From Natrinema sp031626495 (GTDB lineage: Archaea; Halobacteriota; Halobacteria; Halobacteriales; Natrialbaceae), in the NCBI RefSeq assembly GCF_031626495.1, contig NZ_JAMQOJ010000008.1, positions 62,001 to 126,000 of the forward strand: 64,000 bases of DNA, read 5' to 3'. The stretch's first letter is position 1. The number at the start of each line of letters is the position of its first letter. The translations under genes and the position numbers were made by a program. Under the pieces are notes generated by a model. The model saw nothing but the letters and a program-made list of their open reading frames with translations, did not search any database and was not told where the DNA came from. Positions 32,397 through 41,634 of this stretch are shown here, one piece after another.

Positions 32397-34274
32397 ATGG
32401 GCTGGGTGATCAACCCGTACAGTATCGTCCTGTTGCTCTCGCTCGTCGTCGCCGGCGGCACGACTCTCTCGGCGTGGCGGACGCGCCCAGCCGCGGGTTC
32501 GGTCTCGCTCACCGCCCTCATGGCTACCGTCGCCGTCTGGCTCGGCGCGCACATCCTCGAGATCGAATCGGCGACGATGGCCTGGAAGCTCCGCTGGGCC
32601 GACGTACAGTGGCTGTGTGCCGCCCTTATCCCGACGCTATTCCTCGTCTTCGCGCTCGAGTACACCGGGAAAGATCGCTGGCTCACTCGCCGACGGCTGG
32701 GCTTGCTGGCGGTAGAGCCGTTCGTCATGGTCGGCCTGCTTGCGATCAACGGCTGGACGTACGTACTGTGGGGACCGCCGTACGAGAAGCCGATCTCCCT
32801 CGGAAGCTGGTGGACGTCGTCTGCGACGGTCGCGACCTCGGAGCCGCGTCTCGGCCTGTTCGTCCACCTCGGCTACGCGACGCTCTGTCTCGCGGTTACG
32901 TCGGTACTCGTTCTCACCCTGGTCGTGCGAAACGAGCGGCTCTACCGCTGGCAGGGTGTCGCAGTGCTCGTCGCCATCGCGGTCCCCTGGGGGACGGCCG
33001 TCATCTCGACGTCCTCGCTCGAGATCATCGGGACGACGCCGATCGGCTTTACCGTCACCGGACTCGCGATCACGTTCGGCCTCTACCGATACCGCCTCCT
33101 CGAGCTCACCCCGATCGCTCGCAGCGAGGTCGTCGCGAACCTCGAGGACGGCGTGCTCGTCATCGACGCCGACCGTCGGGTCGTCGACAGCAACCCGGTC
33201 GCTCAGGAGATCTTCGGACGCCCTCGCGATGCCCTCGTCGGCAACCCGATCGCGGCCGTCGTACCGAACGTGAACGTCGATGCGGTGCTCGGCGACCCGC
33301 TCGAGCCGGCGACGGATCGGACCGCGGTTCGCACCGACGAGGCCGATGGCGCGACCGCCGGCGATACCGATGACGACTCCGACGGCCGTGTCAGCCAATT
33401 TTCGCTCGAGAACGGCACCGACCGCCGGCACTACGAACTCTCGACCTCGCCGATCGACGACGGCCGCGGGCAACCGATCGGCTGGACGGTCGTCGTCCAC
33501 GACGTCACCGATCGCGTCCGCCGAGAGCGCGAACTCGAGCGCAAGAACCGCAAGCTAGACCAGTTCGCGGGCGTCGTCAGCCACGACCTGCGAAATCCCC
33601 TCTCGGTCTCGAAGGGGTACCTCGAGTTGCTCGAAGAGGAGTACGATCCCGACTACGTCCGGACGGTCGCCGAGTCCCACGAGCGAATGGAACAACTGAT
33701 CGACGACGTGCTGGCGCTGACCCGGCAGGGACAGGCCGCGCTCGATCCCGGTCCGGTTTCGATCGCCGACGTGGCGACCGAAGCCTGGTCGACGGTCGAG
33801 ACGGACGGCTCGACGCTCTCGATCGCCAGCGACGGGATACTCAGCGCAGACCGGACCCAACTCCGCCAGTTACTCGAGAATCTCTTCCGGAATTCGGTCG
33901 AACACGGACGGGCAGAGCCGCATCCGGGACGGCACGGAGGAGGCCACGACGACGAAGCAGATCTCGTCGTTACCATCGAAACAGTGGACGACGGTTTCGC
34001 CGTAACCGATTCGGGGACGGGATTCGAAGACGAGCCAGCGCAACTCTTCGAATCGGGATACACGACCAGCGACCGCGGAACGGGCCTCGGACTCTCGATC
34101 GTCGCGGACATCTGCGAGGTACACGGCTGGTCGGTGACGGCGACCGCGGACGCAGACGGCGGCGCACGCTTCGAAATTACGGGGGTGGACTTCCACGAGT
34201 CGCCGTCCGAAGCGGCGACTGGACCCGCGACGCGATCCGAGCGGCCGGTCCCGCCCGCCGGCGAGAGCGAGTGA
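32397..34274 (+). CDS. Sensor histidine kinase with N-terminal 7TM domain
   Basis: 625 residues. Residues 1-~220 contain seven hydrophobic helices (histidine-kinase N-terminal 7TM region). A PAS domain follows (about 235-375, EDGVLVIDADRRVVDSN). The HisKA dimerisation helix carries the phosphorylated His at residue 396 in VVSHDLRNPLSVSKGYLELL. The ATPase domain has the N box NLFRNSVEHG, G1 DSGTGFED and G2 GTGLGLSIV. No response regulator gene is adjacent. The stimulus is unknown. An acidic, proline-rich tail ends the protein. Confidence 0.92.
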   Translation: MGWVINPYSIVLLLSLVVAGGTTLSAWRTRPAAGSVSLTALMATVAVWLGAHILEIESATMAWKLRWADVQWLCAALIPTLFLVFALEYTGKDRWLTRRRLGLLAVEPFVMVGLLAINGWTYVLWGPPYEKPISLGSWWTSSATVATSEPRLGLFVHLGYATLCLAVTSVLVLTLVVRNERLYRWQGVAVLVAIAVPWGTAVISTSSLEIIGTTPIGFTVTGLAITFGLYRYRLLELTPIARSEVVANLEDGVLVIDADRRVVDSNPVAQEIFGRPRDALVGNPIAAVVPNVNVDAVLGDPLEPATDRTAVRTDEADGATAGDTDDDSDGRVSQFSLENGTDRRHYELSTSPIDDGRGQPIGWTVVVHDVTDRVRRERELERKNRKLDQFAGVVSHDLRNPLSVSKGYLELLEEEYDPDYVRTVAESHERMEQLIDDVLALTRQGQAALDPGPVSIADVATEAWSTVETDGSTLSIASDGILSADRTQLRQLLENLFRNSVEHGRAEPHPGRHGGGHDDEADLVVTIETVDDGFAVTDSGTGFEDEPAQLFESGYTTSDRGTGLGLSIVADICEVHGWSVTATADADGGARFEITGVDFHESPSEAATGPATRSERPVPPAGESE

Positions 34275-34279
34275 CTGCG

Positions 34280-35827
34280 CTACGACTGCCAGTACGCCGG
34301 CGTCAGGATGACCAGCACGGAGAGAATCTCGAGTCGGCCGATCCACATCAGGAAGACCATGTAGAGTTTCGCGGCGTCGGAGAACGGCTCGTAGCTGTTC
34401 ATCGGCCCGACGACGCCGACACCCGGGCCGACGTTGCCCAGCGTCGCGATCACGGCGCTGACCGCCTCGAGCGCCGACAGCGAGAGTCCCGGCGTGCGAT
34501 GGGCATCGATGAGGAGGAGCACGGTCGAGACGACGAACAGCGTCAGGAAGAGCGCCACGAAGACGAATATTCCGTGAATGGTCTCCTCGTCGATGACCTC
34601 GCCGGTGCCGCCCATGCGGATCGGGCGGACCGCTTGCGGGTGGACGAGTCGGAAGAGTTCGCGTCGCATGGATTTCCGGATGACGTACCAGCGAACGATC
34701 TTGATCGAACCGGCGGCAGACCCCGCCGAGCCGCCCAGAAACATCGCGAAGATGAGGATCATCTGGGTCGACTCGCTCCACGTATTGAAGTCCATGCTGG
34801 CGTAGCCGGTCGTCGTCACGATCGCGAGTGACTGGAAGAGCCCGTGGCGCAACGAGCGCTCGAGGCTGCCCGGAATCGGCGCGACGGCCTCGGGGACGGC
34901 CGCGAGACCAACGCCGAGGAACAGCAGGGCCGAGAGGAGTCCGCCGACGACTCCCATCGCGAGGAGGTACGCCCGGAACTCGGCGTTTTCGATCAGCCGA
35001 TCGAAACGGCCGTGCCAAGCGTACCAGTAGAGCGCGAAGTTCGTCCCGGCGACGATCATAAAGAACATGACTGCCCACTGGACGATCGGTGAGAACGCCT
35101 CGACGCTGCGTCCCTCCGGAGAGAACCCGCCGGTCGGCAGCGACGTGAGCGCGTGGGCAACGGCGTTGTAGAAGTCCATGTTCGGCGCCAGACCGGCGAG
35201 ATGGAGTCCGTAGTAGACGACCACGGCGGCGAGCGTAAACCAGGCGTAAATCAGCCAGAGCGCTCTCGCAGTCTCCCGAATCCGGGGAGTCAGTTTCTCG
35301 ACCTGTAGGCCGGGCGATTCCTCTCGGATAAGCTGCGTCCCGCCGACGGAGAGCACCGAGAGGATCGCGACCATCAGGACGAGGATTCCCATTCCGCCGA
35401 GCCACTGCGTGAGCTGTCGCCACATCAAGATCGACCGCGAATGGGTGTCGACGGAGATGTCACCCATGACCGTCGCGCCGGTCGTCGTAAAGCCGCTCAT
35501 GCTCTCGAAAAAGGCGTTGACCGGATCCGCGATCGTCCCCGTCCCGGCGACGAGATAGGGAAGCATCCCGACGAGCGGGACGACGAGCCACGTCAGCGAG
35601 ACGAGCAGGAACGCTTCCCGGTGCTCGAGGTCGGGGTCGGCCTCGAGGCGCTCAAGGCCGGCGCCGATCGCGACGGCGACGAGCAGCGTGAGGAGAAACG
35701 GAACCGGGCTCTCCCGATAGTAGAGCGCGATCGCCGTCGGGAACAGCAGCGTCAGCGAGAGATATTTGAGTACCGTGCCGAGGAGGCTACAACTGGCTCG
35801 AACGTCGACGTGGATCCTACCTCTCAT
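34280..35827 (-). CDS. trkH: TrkH-family potassium transporter membrane subunit
   Basis: 515 residues with four M1-P-M2 repeats. Filter loops are SMSGFTTTGATVM, LTSLPTGGFSPEG, IVTTTGYASM and IATLGNVGPGVG. It imports K+, needed for the high cytoplasmic K+ of a salt-in organism, usually gated by a TrkA protein, which is not in this window. I start at ATG 35827, preceded by gaggaag (SD-like). The ATG at 35881 would add 18 residues, but the TATA-like element at 35898-35906 is too close for that start. The kinase gene at 32397 converges on it, five bases apart. Confidence 0.92.
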   Translation of the reverse strand: MRGRIHVDVRASCSLLGTVLKYLSLTLLFPTAIALYYRESPVPFLLTLLVAVAIGAGLERLEADPDLEHREAFLLVSLTWLVVPLVGMLPYLVAGTGTIADPVNAFFESMSGFTTTGATVMGDISVDTHSRSILMWRQLTQWLGGMGILVLMVAILSVLSVGGTQLIREESPGLQVEKLTPRIRETARALWLIYAWFTLAAVVVYYGLHLAGLAPNMDFYNAVAHALTSLPTGGFSPEGRSVEAFSPIVQWAVMFFMIVAGTNFALYWYAWHGRFDRLIENAEFRAYLLAMGVVGGLLSALLFLGVGLAAVPEAVAPIPGSLERSLRHGLFQSLAIVTTTGYASMDFNTWSESTQMILIFAMFLGGSAGSAAGSIKIVRWYVIRKSMRRELFRLVHPQAVRPIRMGGTGEVIDEETIHGIFVFVALFLTLFVVSTVLLLIDAHRTPGLSLSALEAVSAVIATLGNVGPGVGVVGPMNSYEPFSDAAKLYMVFLMWIGRLEILSVLVILTPAYWQS

Positions 35828-36002
35828 ATCTTCCTCGATACTCGGATGCGAGGTTCCCCTCGCTTCCCGAACTGTACTCATGTCGGACAGATCCAGTGTT
35901 AAAAACTCTGCTTGACTCGAGCGCTCGCTGGGAGTCCGGTCACCGTCGTCGTACGCTCCGTCGGCGGGCGGTGACCCGCTCGCGGCTCGTTCTCGCGACC
36001 GG

Positions 36003-36872
36003 CTACGAGACGAACTGTCGGTAGTGTGCGGCCATCGCCGCTCGAGCCGTCCGCGAGAATCGGGGGACGTAGTCCATGTTGAAGTACGACCGTGATTCGT
36101 CGACCGGCGCCACGGCTTCGCCGAGTTTGCCCTGTTCCGTCGCGAACCGGTGCTCTCGTGGGGTATTTCGACTCTCACGCGCCGAGTAGCCTGTCGCCAT
36201 CGGCGTGATCCCGTGGCGGACGAACGGGCCGCTCGCCGCGGGGTGGTCCTGCGCCCCGCAACTGTGGGCGCGGAGCCCCGGCGACGGGTCGCGGTGAGTC
36301 TCGTCGGCCGGATAGTGAGGGAAGTCCGCCCAGCCGAGGACCGCGTGCCCGCACTCGTGGGCGGCGAAGTTCCGTAGCAGACCGGGCGGCATCCCGACTT
36401 GCACTCCGAGCAGGCCGCCGAGCGTGGCGTTGACGTAGCCGTACGCGCCCGGTTTCCCGTCACCGACTCCGTCGTGGCCCGCATACGAACGCATCGCGCC
36501 CGCCGCCGTCGCCCCGTCGTCGATGACGAACAGCGTCACCGTTTCGGGAGTTCGATCGGACCGGAGTGCGTCGTCGTCGGCGATCGCATCGAGCGTCTCG
36601 TGGTACGACGGAACGATATCGAAGCCAGCGAGTGTCGTCGGGTCCGGTCTCACCTCGGCTACCCCCGGAGTCGCGTCAGTCCACGTCTCGGCGAAGAGAT
36701 GAGCGCCCTCGAGGACGGCCGGGATCGCAGCGTCGGTCGGACTGACCGACGCGTGCGGAACGACTTCGATCGTCAGGCGGCCGTCGCCGCCGCCGGCCGC
36801 GACGGTCCCGGATGCGGCGACTGTTCCGGCGGCAGCGAGCGGGACGCGCGCGAGGAACTCCCGCCGGTGCAT
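36003..36872 (-). CDS. Tat-exported zincin-like protein (putative metalloprotease)
   Basis: 289 residues. A Tat signal (HRREFLARVPLAAAGTVAAS) suggests export in folded form. The centre has FAAHECGHAVLGWADFPH, an HExxH zinc motif with a further His 10 residues on; this spacing does not fit metzincins (HExxHxxGxxH). Later RAHSCGAQDHP may supply more ligands. I do not recognise the family. Substrate unknown. Confidence 0.75.
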   Translation of the reverse strand: MHRREFLARVPLAAAGTVAASGTVAAGGGDGRLTIEVVPHASVSPTDAAIPAVLEGAHLFAETWTDATPGVAEVRPDPTTLAGFDIVPSYHETLDAIADDDALRSDRTPETVTLFVIDDGATAAGAMRSYAGHDGVGDGKPGAYGYVNATLGGLLGVQVGMPPGLLRNFAAHECGHAVLGWADFPHYPADETHRDPSPGLRAHSCGAQDHPAASGPFVRHGITPMATGYSARESRNTPREHRFATEQGKLGEAVAPVDESRSYFNMDYVPRFSRTARAAMAAHYRQFVS

Positions 36873-36967
36873 TGGCGACGTGATTCGACGGGAGAATCAT
36901 AACGTTTGCGTACATATCGATCCCGGAACGTGACTCGTCGGCCAGGGATTCGACCCGTCGACCCGTC

Positions 36968-38395
36968 TCAGCGCTCCCGATCGTGCACGCGCCCGCCGTC
37001 GGCCGTCTCGGGGAAGATCTTCCCCGGATTGAGCGTGTCCGTCGGATCGAGCGCTCGCTTGATCGTCCGCATCGTCTCGACCGCGCCGGCTCCGTGTTCC
37101 GGCTCGAGGTACTTCTGTTTCCCCTCGCCGATGCCGTGTTCGCCGGTGGCAGTCCCGCCGAGTTCGATTGCCAGTTCGACGATCTCGCGGTAGAGGCGCT
37201 CGCCGCGCTCGAGCTGGTCCGGATCGCTCGGGTCGACCATGACGCTGTAGTGGAGGTTGCCGTCGCCCGCGTGGCCGAAGCAGGGGACGAGCAGGTCGTA
37301 TTCGTCGGCCAGCCGTTTGGCCTCGCGGACGACCTCCGGGTAGGCACTGATCGGCACCGTCACGTCGCCGGGATGGAGCGGCTGGAGGTCCGGGTCGTAC
37401 GTCGAGACGGCATAGGCCAGTTCGCGACGGGCCTTCCAGAGTTCCTCCATCTCGGCGTCGTCGTCGCTCATCTCGAAGCGAACGACGTCGTGGTCCTCGA
37501 AGATCGCCCGACAGAGGTCGATCTCTTCGTCGACGCCGTGGTTGGCGTGGAACTCGAGGAAGACCATCGGCGCGTCGGGCAGGTCGCTGCCCAGATACTC
37601 GTTCGCCATCGTCGCGCTCAGCCCGTCGACGAGCTCGATCCGGGCGACGCCGACGTCAGTTCTGACCGCGTCGAAGACTGCTTCGGCCGCGTCGTCTAAC
37701 GTCTCGAAGATCGCTCGCCCCCCGCGGATCTGTTCGGGACGGCCCGCGAGCTCCAATGTGGCCTCGGTGACGACCGCGAGGGTCCCCTCGCTGCCGACGA
37801 TGAGGTCGGTCAGGTTGTAGCCGCTCGAGGTCTTGATCGCCCGCGACCCGGTCTCGATGACGGTGCCGTCGGCGAGTACCGCCTCGAGGCCGAGCACCCA
37901 GTCGGCAATCTCGCCGTAGCGGACCGTCTGCATGCCGCTGGCGTCGGTCGCGATCATCCCGCCGATCGTCGAGATGTCGCCAGACGACGGCAGCGGCGGG
38001 AAGAAGAGACCGTCGGGGGCGACGTGCTCGTCGACGGCCGAGCCGATGATCCCCGGACCGACGTCGATCTGGAAATCGTCGGGCCGGTAGTCGACCACGT
38101 CGTCCATGCGCGTGAGATCGAGGCTGATCCCGCCGTGGGCCGGAACGGCGTTGCCCTCGAGTCCCGTCCCCGCGGCGTAGGGTGTGACGGGGACGCCGCG
38201 GTCGGTCGCCGCGGCGAGCACCGCCGAAACGTCGTCGGTAGTCTCCGGCCAGACGACGGCATCGGGAAGCGCGCCGTCCTCGTCGTTGCGCTCCGATCCG
38301 TAGTCGGTCGCGTGCGATTCCCGGCGGCCGTCCGCGAAGGAGACCTGATCGTCCGCGAGGTCGAGTTGCTCGAGGAACGAGCAGTCGCGTGTCAT
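36968..38395 (-). CDS. GlcD-like FAD-binding oxidoreductase (glycolate/D-lactate oxidase family)
   Basis: 475 residues. The PCMH-type FAD domain covers about 45-225, with TPYAAGTGLEGNAVPAHGGI and ASGMQTVRYGEIADWVLG. The FAD-oxidase C-terminal domain has CFGHAGDGNLHYSVMV (active-site His region) and GTATGEHGIGEGKQKYL. It oxidises a D-2-hydroxy acid such as D-lactate or glycolate to the 2-oxo acid. GlcE/GlcF-type subunits and iron-sulfur cysteines are absent, so its electron acceptor is open. Confidence 0.9.
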   Translation of the reverse strand: MTRDCSFLEQLDLADDQVSFADGRRESHATDYGSERNDEDGALPDAVVWPETTDDVSAVLAAATDRGVPVTPYAAGTGLEGNAVPAHGGISLDLTRMDDVVDYRPDDFQIDVGPGIIGSAVDEHVAPDGLFFPPLPSSGDISTIGGMIATDASGMQTVRYGEIADWVLGLEAVLADGTVIETGSRAIKTSSGYNLTDLIVGSEGTLAVVTEATLELAGRPEQIRGGRAIFETLDDAAEAVFDAVRTDVGVARIELVDGLSATMANEYLGSDLPDAPMVFLEFHANHGVDEEIDLCRAIFEDHDVVRFEMSDDDAEMEELWKARRELAYAVSTYDPDLQPLHPGDVTVPISAYPEVVREAKRLADEYDLLVPCFGHAGDGNLHYSVMVDPSDPDQLERGERLYREIVELAIELGGTATGEHGIGEGKQKYLEPEHGAGAVETMRTIKRALDPTDTLNPGKIFPETADGGRVHDRER

Positions 38396-38511
38396 ACGAC
38401 CACGTTAGTCACGACCGGTATCAACGTTTCCCACCGGCTCGAGCGCTGAGGCGTAGCCCCCGCGGGTTCGACGGCGGAACCGTCACGGTGAGTGCGCCCG
38501 TTCGTTCGATC

Positions 38512-38814
38512 GTGACCGACGATTCACCCGGCGCTGACGGTCGGGACTCGCTCGAGGCGCGGGCCCGCGCGCTCCATCGCCGGCTGGCAGCGACCGCCGA
38601 GCGCCCGATCGATCGCGAGACGAACCGCTGGCTCGGCGAGGCCGAGGCGGTGGCCAGCGACGCCGCGACCGCCGGGCTCGAGCCGACGGTCGTCCGCGAG
38701 CGCGTCGAGACTGTCAGGGCGCTCCTCTCTGAAGTCGACGAGCCCGACGATGGGGCAGCGCGCGAGCATCTCGAGGCCGCACAGCGGCTCTGTGACGAGA
38801 TCCTGTCGAGCTGA
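38512..38814 (+). CDS. Conserved haloarchaeal small helical protein
   Basis: 100 residues from GTG 38512 (GTG 38488 also possible, adding eight). All-helical: DSLEARARALHRRLAATAER, ETNRWLGEAEAVASDAA, VRERVETVRALLSEV, and REHLEAAQRLCDEILSS. Regular leucine spacing suggests a helical bundle. I do not know its function; no Cys/His metal site. Confidence 0.62.
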   Translation: MTDDSPGADGRDSLEARARALHRRLAATAERPIDRETNRWLGEAEAVASDAATAGLEPTVVRERVETVRALLSEVDEPDDGAAREHLEAAQRLCDEILSS

Positions 38815-38954
38815 AACGTCTCGAACTCGATCTTCTCCGGCGCTGGAACCGCCAGTGTCCGCGACGTGACCGGACGGAAACGCTACAGTTTTATGTGATT
38901 GCATACCGCGGTGCATGGTGATGACACTGCGACGCGCGACTCGAGCGCCGGTGT

Positions 38955-38959
38955 GGAGG
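38955..38959 (+). promoter_or_regulatory. Shine-Dalgarno site deciding the start of the F420-type gene
   Basis: ggagg lies eight bases before ATG 38968. A TATA-like ttttatg at 38889-38895 predicts a leader of about 50 bases, so this transcript, unlike most here, appears to be leadered. Confidence 0.5.
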
Positions 38960-38967
38960 GACGAACG

Positions 38968-39975
38968 ATGAACGCCGAACTGGACTTGCTGATCCGACTC
39001 GGAGACTACGACCGACCACAGGACGTCGCCGAGCGCGCCGTGCAGGCGGAGGATCTCGGTTTCGATCGGATTACGGTCGGCGAGACGACCGGCTGGAACA
39101 TCGTGCCGCCGCTGACGCTGGCCGCCGACCGCACCGACGAACTCGGGATCTCCACCGACGTGATCTCGCCGTACGGGCGGACGCCGGCGATGCTCGCTCA
39201 GACGGCGCTTACGCTGCAGGCCGCCGCCGACGGCCGCTACCGGTTCGGGATCGGCCCGAGTTCGCCCGCGATCACGGAGCGGTGGCACGGCATGGAGTTC
39301 GATCGCCCGCTGCGACGGACCCGCGAGGTGATCGAAGTCATGCGCACCGTCTTCGAGGAGGGCAACCCCGCCTACGAGGGCGAGATCTTCGAGATTCCGG
39401 GGCTGGGCTACGAGCGCGGCCCGAGCGAGAACCCGCCGCCGATCGACCTCGGTACCCTCGGCCCCAAAGCGACCGAGATGGCAGGCCGATTCGGCGACGG
39501 CTGGGCCCCGCAGATGTTCACCGCCGACGGCCTGCGCGATCGACTCGAGGACCTAGAGCGCGGCGCCGAACTGGCCGACAAGGACCTCTCGGACCTTCGA
39601 GTGGCCCCGATCGTCCGCTGTATCGCCGCCGAGGACCGCGAGGAGGCTCGCGCGAAGGCGCGAGGATCGATCGCGTTCATGCTCGGCGCCTACGGACCCT
39701 ATTACGGGAACTCGGTCGCCGAACAGGGCTACCCCGACATCGTCGAAGAGATCAGAGCAGCCTGGGACGACCGCGACACCGACGCGATGGCCGCGGCCCT
39801 GCCCGACGAACTGCTCGACGAACTGGCGCCCGCGGGAACCCCCGAGGAGGTCCGCGAGTGGATCGAGGAGTACAGCGAGATCGACGGCGTCGACGCCGTT
39901 CGGGTCGGCTTCGTCGACGGCATGACCGAGGAGGACAAGCGGACGACGATGGAAGCGGTCGCCGACCTCGCGTAA
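38968..39975 (+). CDS. Luciferase-like F420-dependent oxidoreductase
   Basis: 335 residues, a luciferase-like monooxygenase (LLM) fold resembling methylenetetrahydromethanopterin reductase and haloarchaeal F420-dependent oxidoreductases. Signatures are AVQAEDLGFDRITVGET, TDVISPYGRTPAMLAQTALTL, RYRFGIGPSSPAI and GRFGDGWAPQMFTADGL. It would use F420H2 or flavin for hydride transfer; the substrate is unknown. ATG 38968 is set by the SD site. Confidence 0.87.
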   Translation: MNAELDLLIRLGDYDRPQDVAERAVQAEDLGFDRITVGETTGWNIVPPLTLAADRTDELGISTDVISPYGRTPAMLAQTALTLQAAADGRYRFGIGPSSPAITERWHGMEFDRPLRRTREVIEVMRTVFEEGNPAYEGEIFEIPGLGYERGPSENPPPIDLGTLGPKATEMAGRFGDGWAPQMFTADGLRDRLEDLERGAELADKDLSDLRVAPIVRCIAAEDREEARAKARGSIAFMLGAYGPYYGNSVAEQGYPDIVEEIRAAWDDRDTDAMAAALPDELLDELAPAGTPEEVREWIEEYSEIDGVDAVRVGFVDGMTEEDKRTTMEAVADLA

Positions 39976-40066
39976 CGGGTCGTGGGGCCGCGAAACGGCC
40001 ATAGAGACACTGATAGCGGCGATTCCTCCCGGACGCAGATAGTGTTTCGATCGGACTCACACGCGA

Positions 40067-40074
40067 TATAAATA
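40067..40074 (+). promoter_or_regulatory. Predicted TATA box
   Basis: tataaata, a near-consensus box, is centred ~27 bases before ATG 40097: a leaderless promoter. Confidence 0.65.
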
Positions 40075-40096
40075 CCGTTCGGGCGCTATCAGTGGT

Positions 40097-40486
40097 ATGA
40101 TCCCGCTACTCAGTTCGCCCGAAAGTCTCACCGCGTTCGGCGATTCGGACGACGTAGACACGGCGATGGATCTGTTAGCCGACCGCAGACGACGTGAACT
40201 CCTGCAGTACCTCGAGGACGTCGACGGCTCCGTCCCGCTCCAGGAGATCGCCGTCGAGATCGCGACGGGGGAAGCGACGTCGGAGCCGAACACGATTTCT
40301 GATCACGGCGGCGTGTCGTCGGAAGACCGCCGCGCCGTCCAGATATCGCTCCACCACACTCACATCCCGAAGTTAGCCGCTGCGGACGCGGTCGAGTTCG
40401 ACTCCGCGACGAAGACCGTCTCGCTCACCGATCGCGGCCGAACGTTGCTCTCCCGGACGGACGCCGTCTGCGACTCGCCTCAGTAG
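40097..40486 (+). CDS. Small winged-helix regulator (DUF7344-like)
   Basis: 129 residues. TAMDLLADRRRRELLQYLED (first helix pair), the HTH VPLQEIAVEIATGE, and the family signature ISLHHTHIPKLAAADAVEFD are present. Predicted DNA-binding protein with a strong leaderless promoter. Stands alone between the F420-type gene and the converging quinone oxidoreductase gene. Confidence 0.83.
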   Translation: MIPLLSSPESLTAFGDSDDVDTAMDLLADRRRRELLQYLEDVDGSVPLQEIAVEIATGEATSEPNTISDHGGVSSEDRRAVQISLHHTHIPKLAAADAVEFDSATKTVSLTDRGRTLLSRTDAVCDSPQ

Positions 40487-40531
40487 CGGTCTCGTTCCGC
40501 TGCCCGTCTATACGGATCGTTTCCGTCGCGA

Positions 40532-41497
40532 CTACGGCTCTACGACCAGTTTTCCGAGGAAGCTATCCTCCATGACGGCGCGCTGGGCGTCTGCCGCCTC
40601 CTCGAGGTCGTACGTCCGCGCCACGTCGATCGAGAGCCCGCCCGTGCTCATGAGATGGCCGACGCCGCGCAGCGGCACGCGCAGATCCGGCGTGTTGAAC
40701 ATGCTCATGAACTGGTACGTGACGTCTTTCGATCGTGCGGGGCCGTCGTTGGTAAAGCCCGGATCGGGACTGTTCTCGCCGATACCGACGACGCGTGCGC
40801 CCGTCGCCGCGACCTCGGCGTCGAACTGCAGGTAGTCGTCGAGCCGGTGGTCCAGCACGGCGTCGACGCCGCCGTCGGAGGCCTCGAGCACGGCATCGGC
40901 CAGATCGTCGCGGCCGTAGTCGAGGACCGTTTCGGCCCCGTAGTCGGCGAGGGCGTCGTGGTACCCCTCGGACGCGGTGGTGATGACGCGGGCGCTCACG
41001 GCGGCCGCAATCTGGACCGCCGCGTGGCCGACGCCGCCGGAGCCGCCGTGGATCAGGCAGTATTCCGCGGGCTCGAGGTCGGCGTGATCGATCAGCGCGC
41101 GCCAGGCGGTGACGGCCGCGACGCCAGCGGCACCCGCTTCGGTCAGGTCGGCGCCGTCGGGGAGATGAACCACGCGATCCGTCGGGACGGTGGCGTACTC
41201 CGCGTACGACCCCTGAAACCCGCCATTGCCGATTCCGGTGCCGAAGACGCGGTCGCCCTCGTCGAAGCCGTCGACGCCGTCGCCCGTCTCGGCGACGGTG
41301 CCCGCGAAGTCGACGCCGGGCGTGAACGGTACGTCGACTGGGGTGTACGAGCCGTCTCGGAAGTAGGTGTCGACGGGATTGATGCCCGCGGCGGCGATTT
41401 CGACTAGCAGTTGGTCCTCGTCGGGGTCAGGCCGGTCAACCTCGTCGACTTGCAGTACGTCCGCGTCACCGTGTTCGTGAAGGCGTACAGCGCGCAT
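40532..41497 (-). CDS. Zinc-independent MDR-family quinone oxidoreductase
   Basis: 321 residues. Medium-chain dehydrogenase/reductase of the NADPH:quinone type: VEIAAAGINPVDTYFRDG and TPGVDFAGTVAETGDGV in the GroES-like half, and the nucleotide loop IHGGSGGVGHAAVQIA in the Rossmann half. Zinc-binding cysteines of alcohol dehydrogenases are absent. It reduces quinones or alpha,beta-unsaturated carbonyls with NADPH. Divergent from the PAS kinase gene. Confidence 0.9.
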   Translation of the reverse strand: MRAVRLHEHGDADVLQVDEVDRPDPDEDQLLVEIAAAGINPVDTYFRDGSYTPVDVPFTPGVDFAGTVAETGDGVDGFDEGDRVFGTGIGNGGFQGSYAEYATVPTDRVVHLPDGADLTEAGAAGVAAVTAWRALIDHADLEPAEYCLIHGGSGGVGHAAVQIAAAVSARVITTASEGYHDALADYGAETVLDYGRDDLADAVLEASDGGVDAVLDHRLDDYLQFDAEVAATGARVVGIGENSPDPGFTNDGPARSKDVTYQFMSMFNTPDLRVPLRGVGHLMSTGGLSIDVARTYDLEEAADAQRAVMEDSFLGKLVVEP

Positions 41498-41634
41498 CTC
41501 GTTCGAACGAACGCAACGACTCGGTATAACAGTGGTTGTCGTGCGATGTGACTCTCTCGACAGAACTGTGGGGATGACGGTCGGCCGCGGGAGTTATACC
41601 GGAGCGTTCGAGTTGGTACGAACAGGATCCGACC

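Noticed and set aside
35828..35881. Longer N terminus for TrkH starting at ATG 35881
   Set aside because: The nearest TATA-like element (35898-35906) would start transcription at about that ATG or just after it, and an SD-like gaggaag precedes the ATG at 35827 where family similarity begins; not fully excluded.
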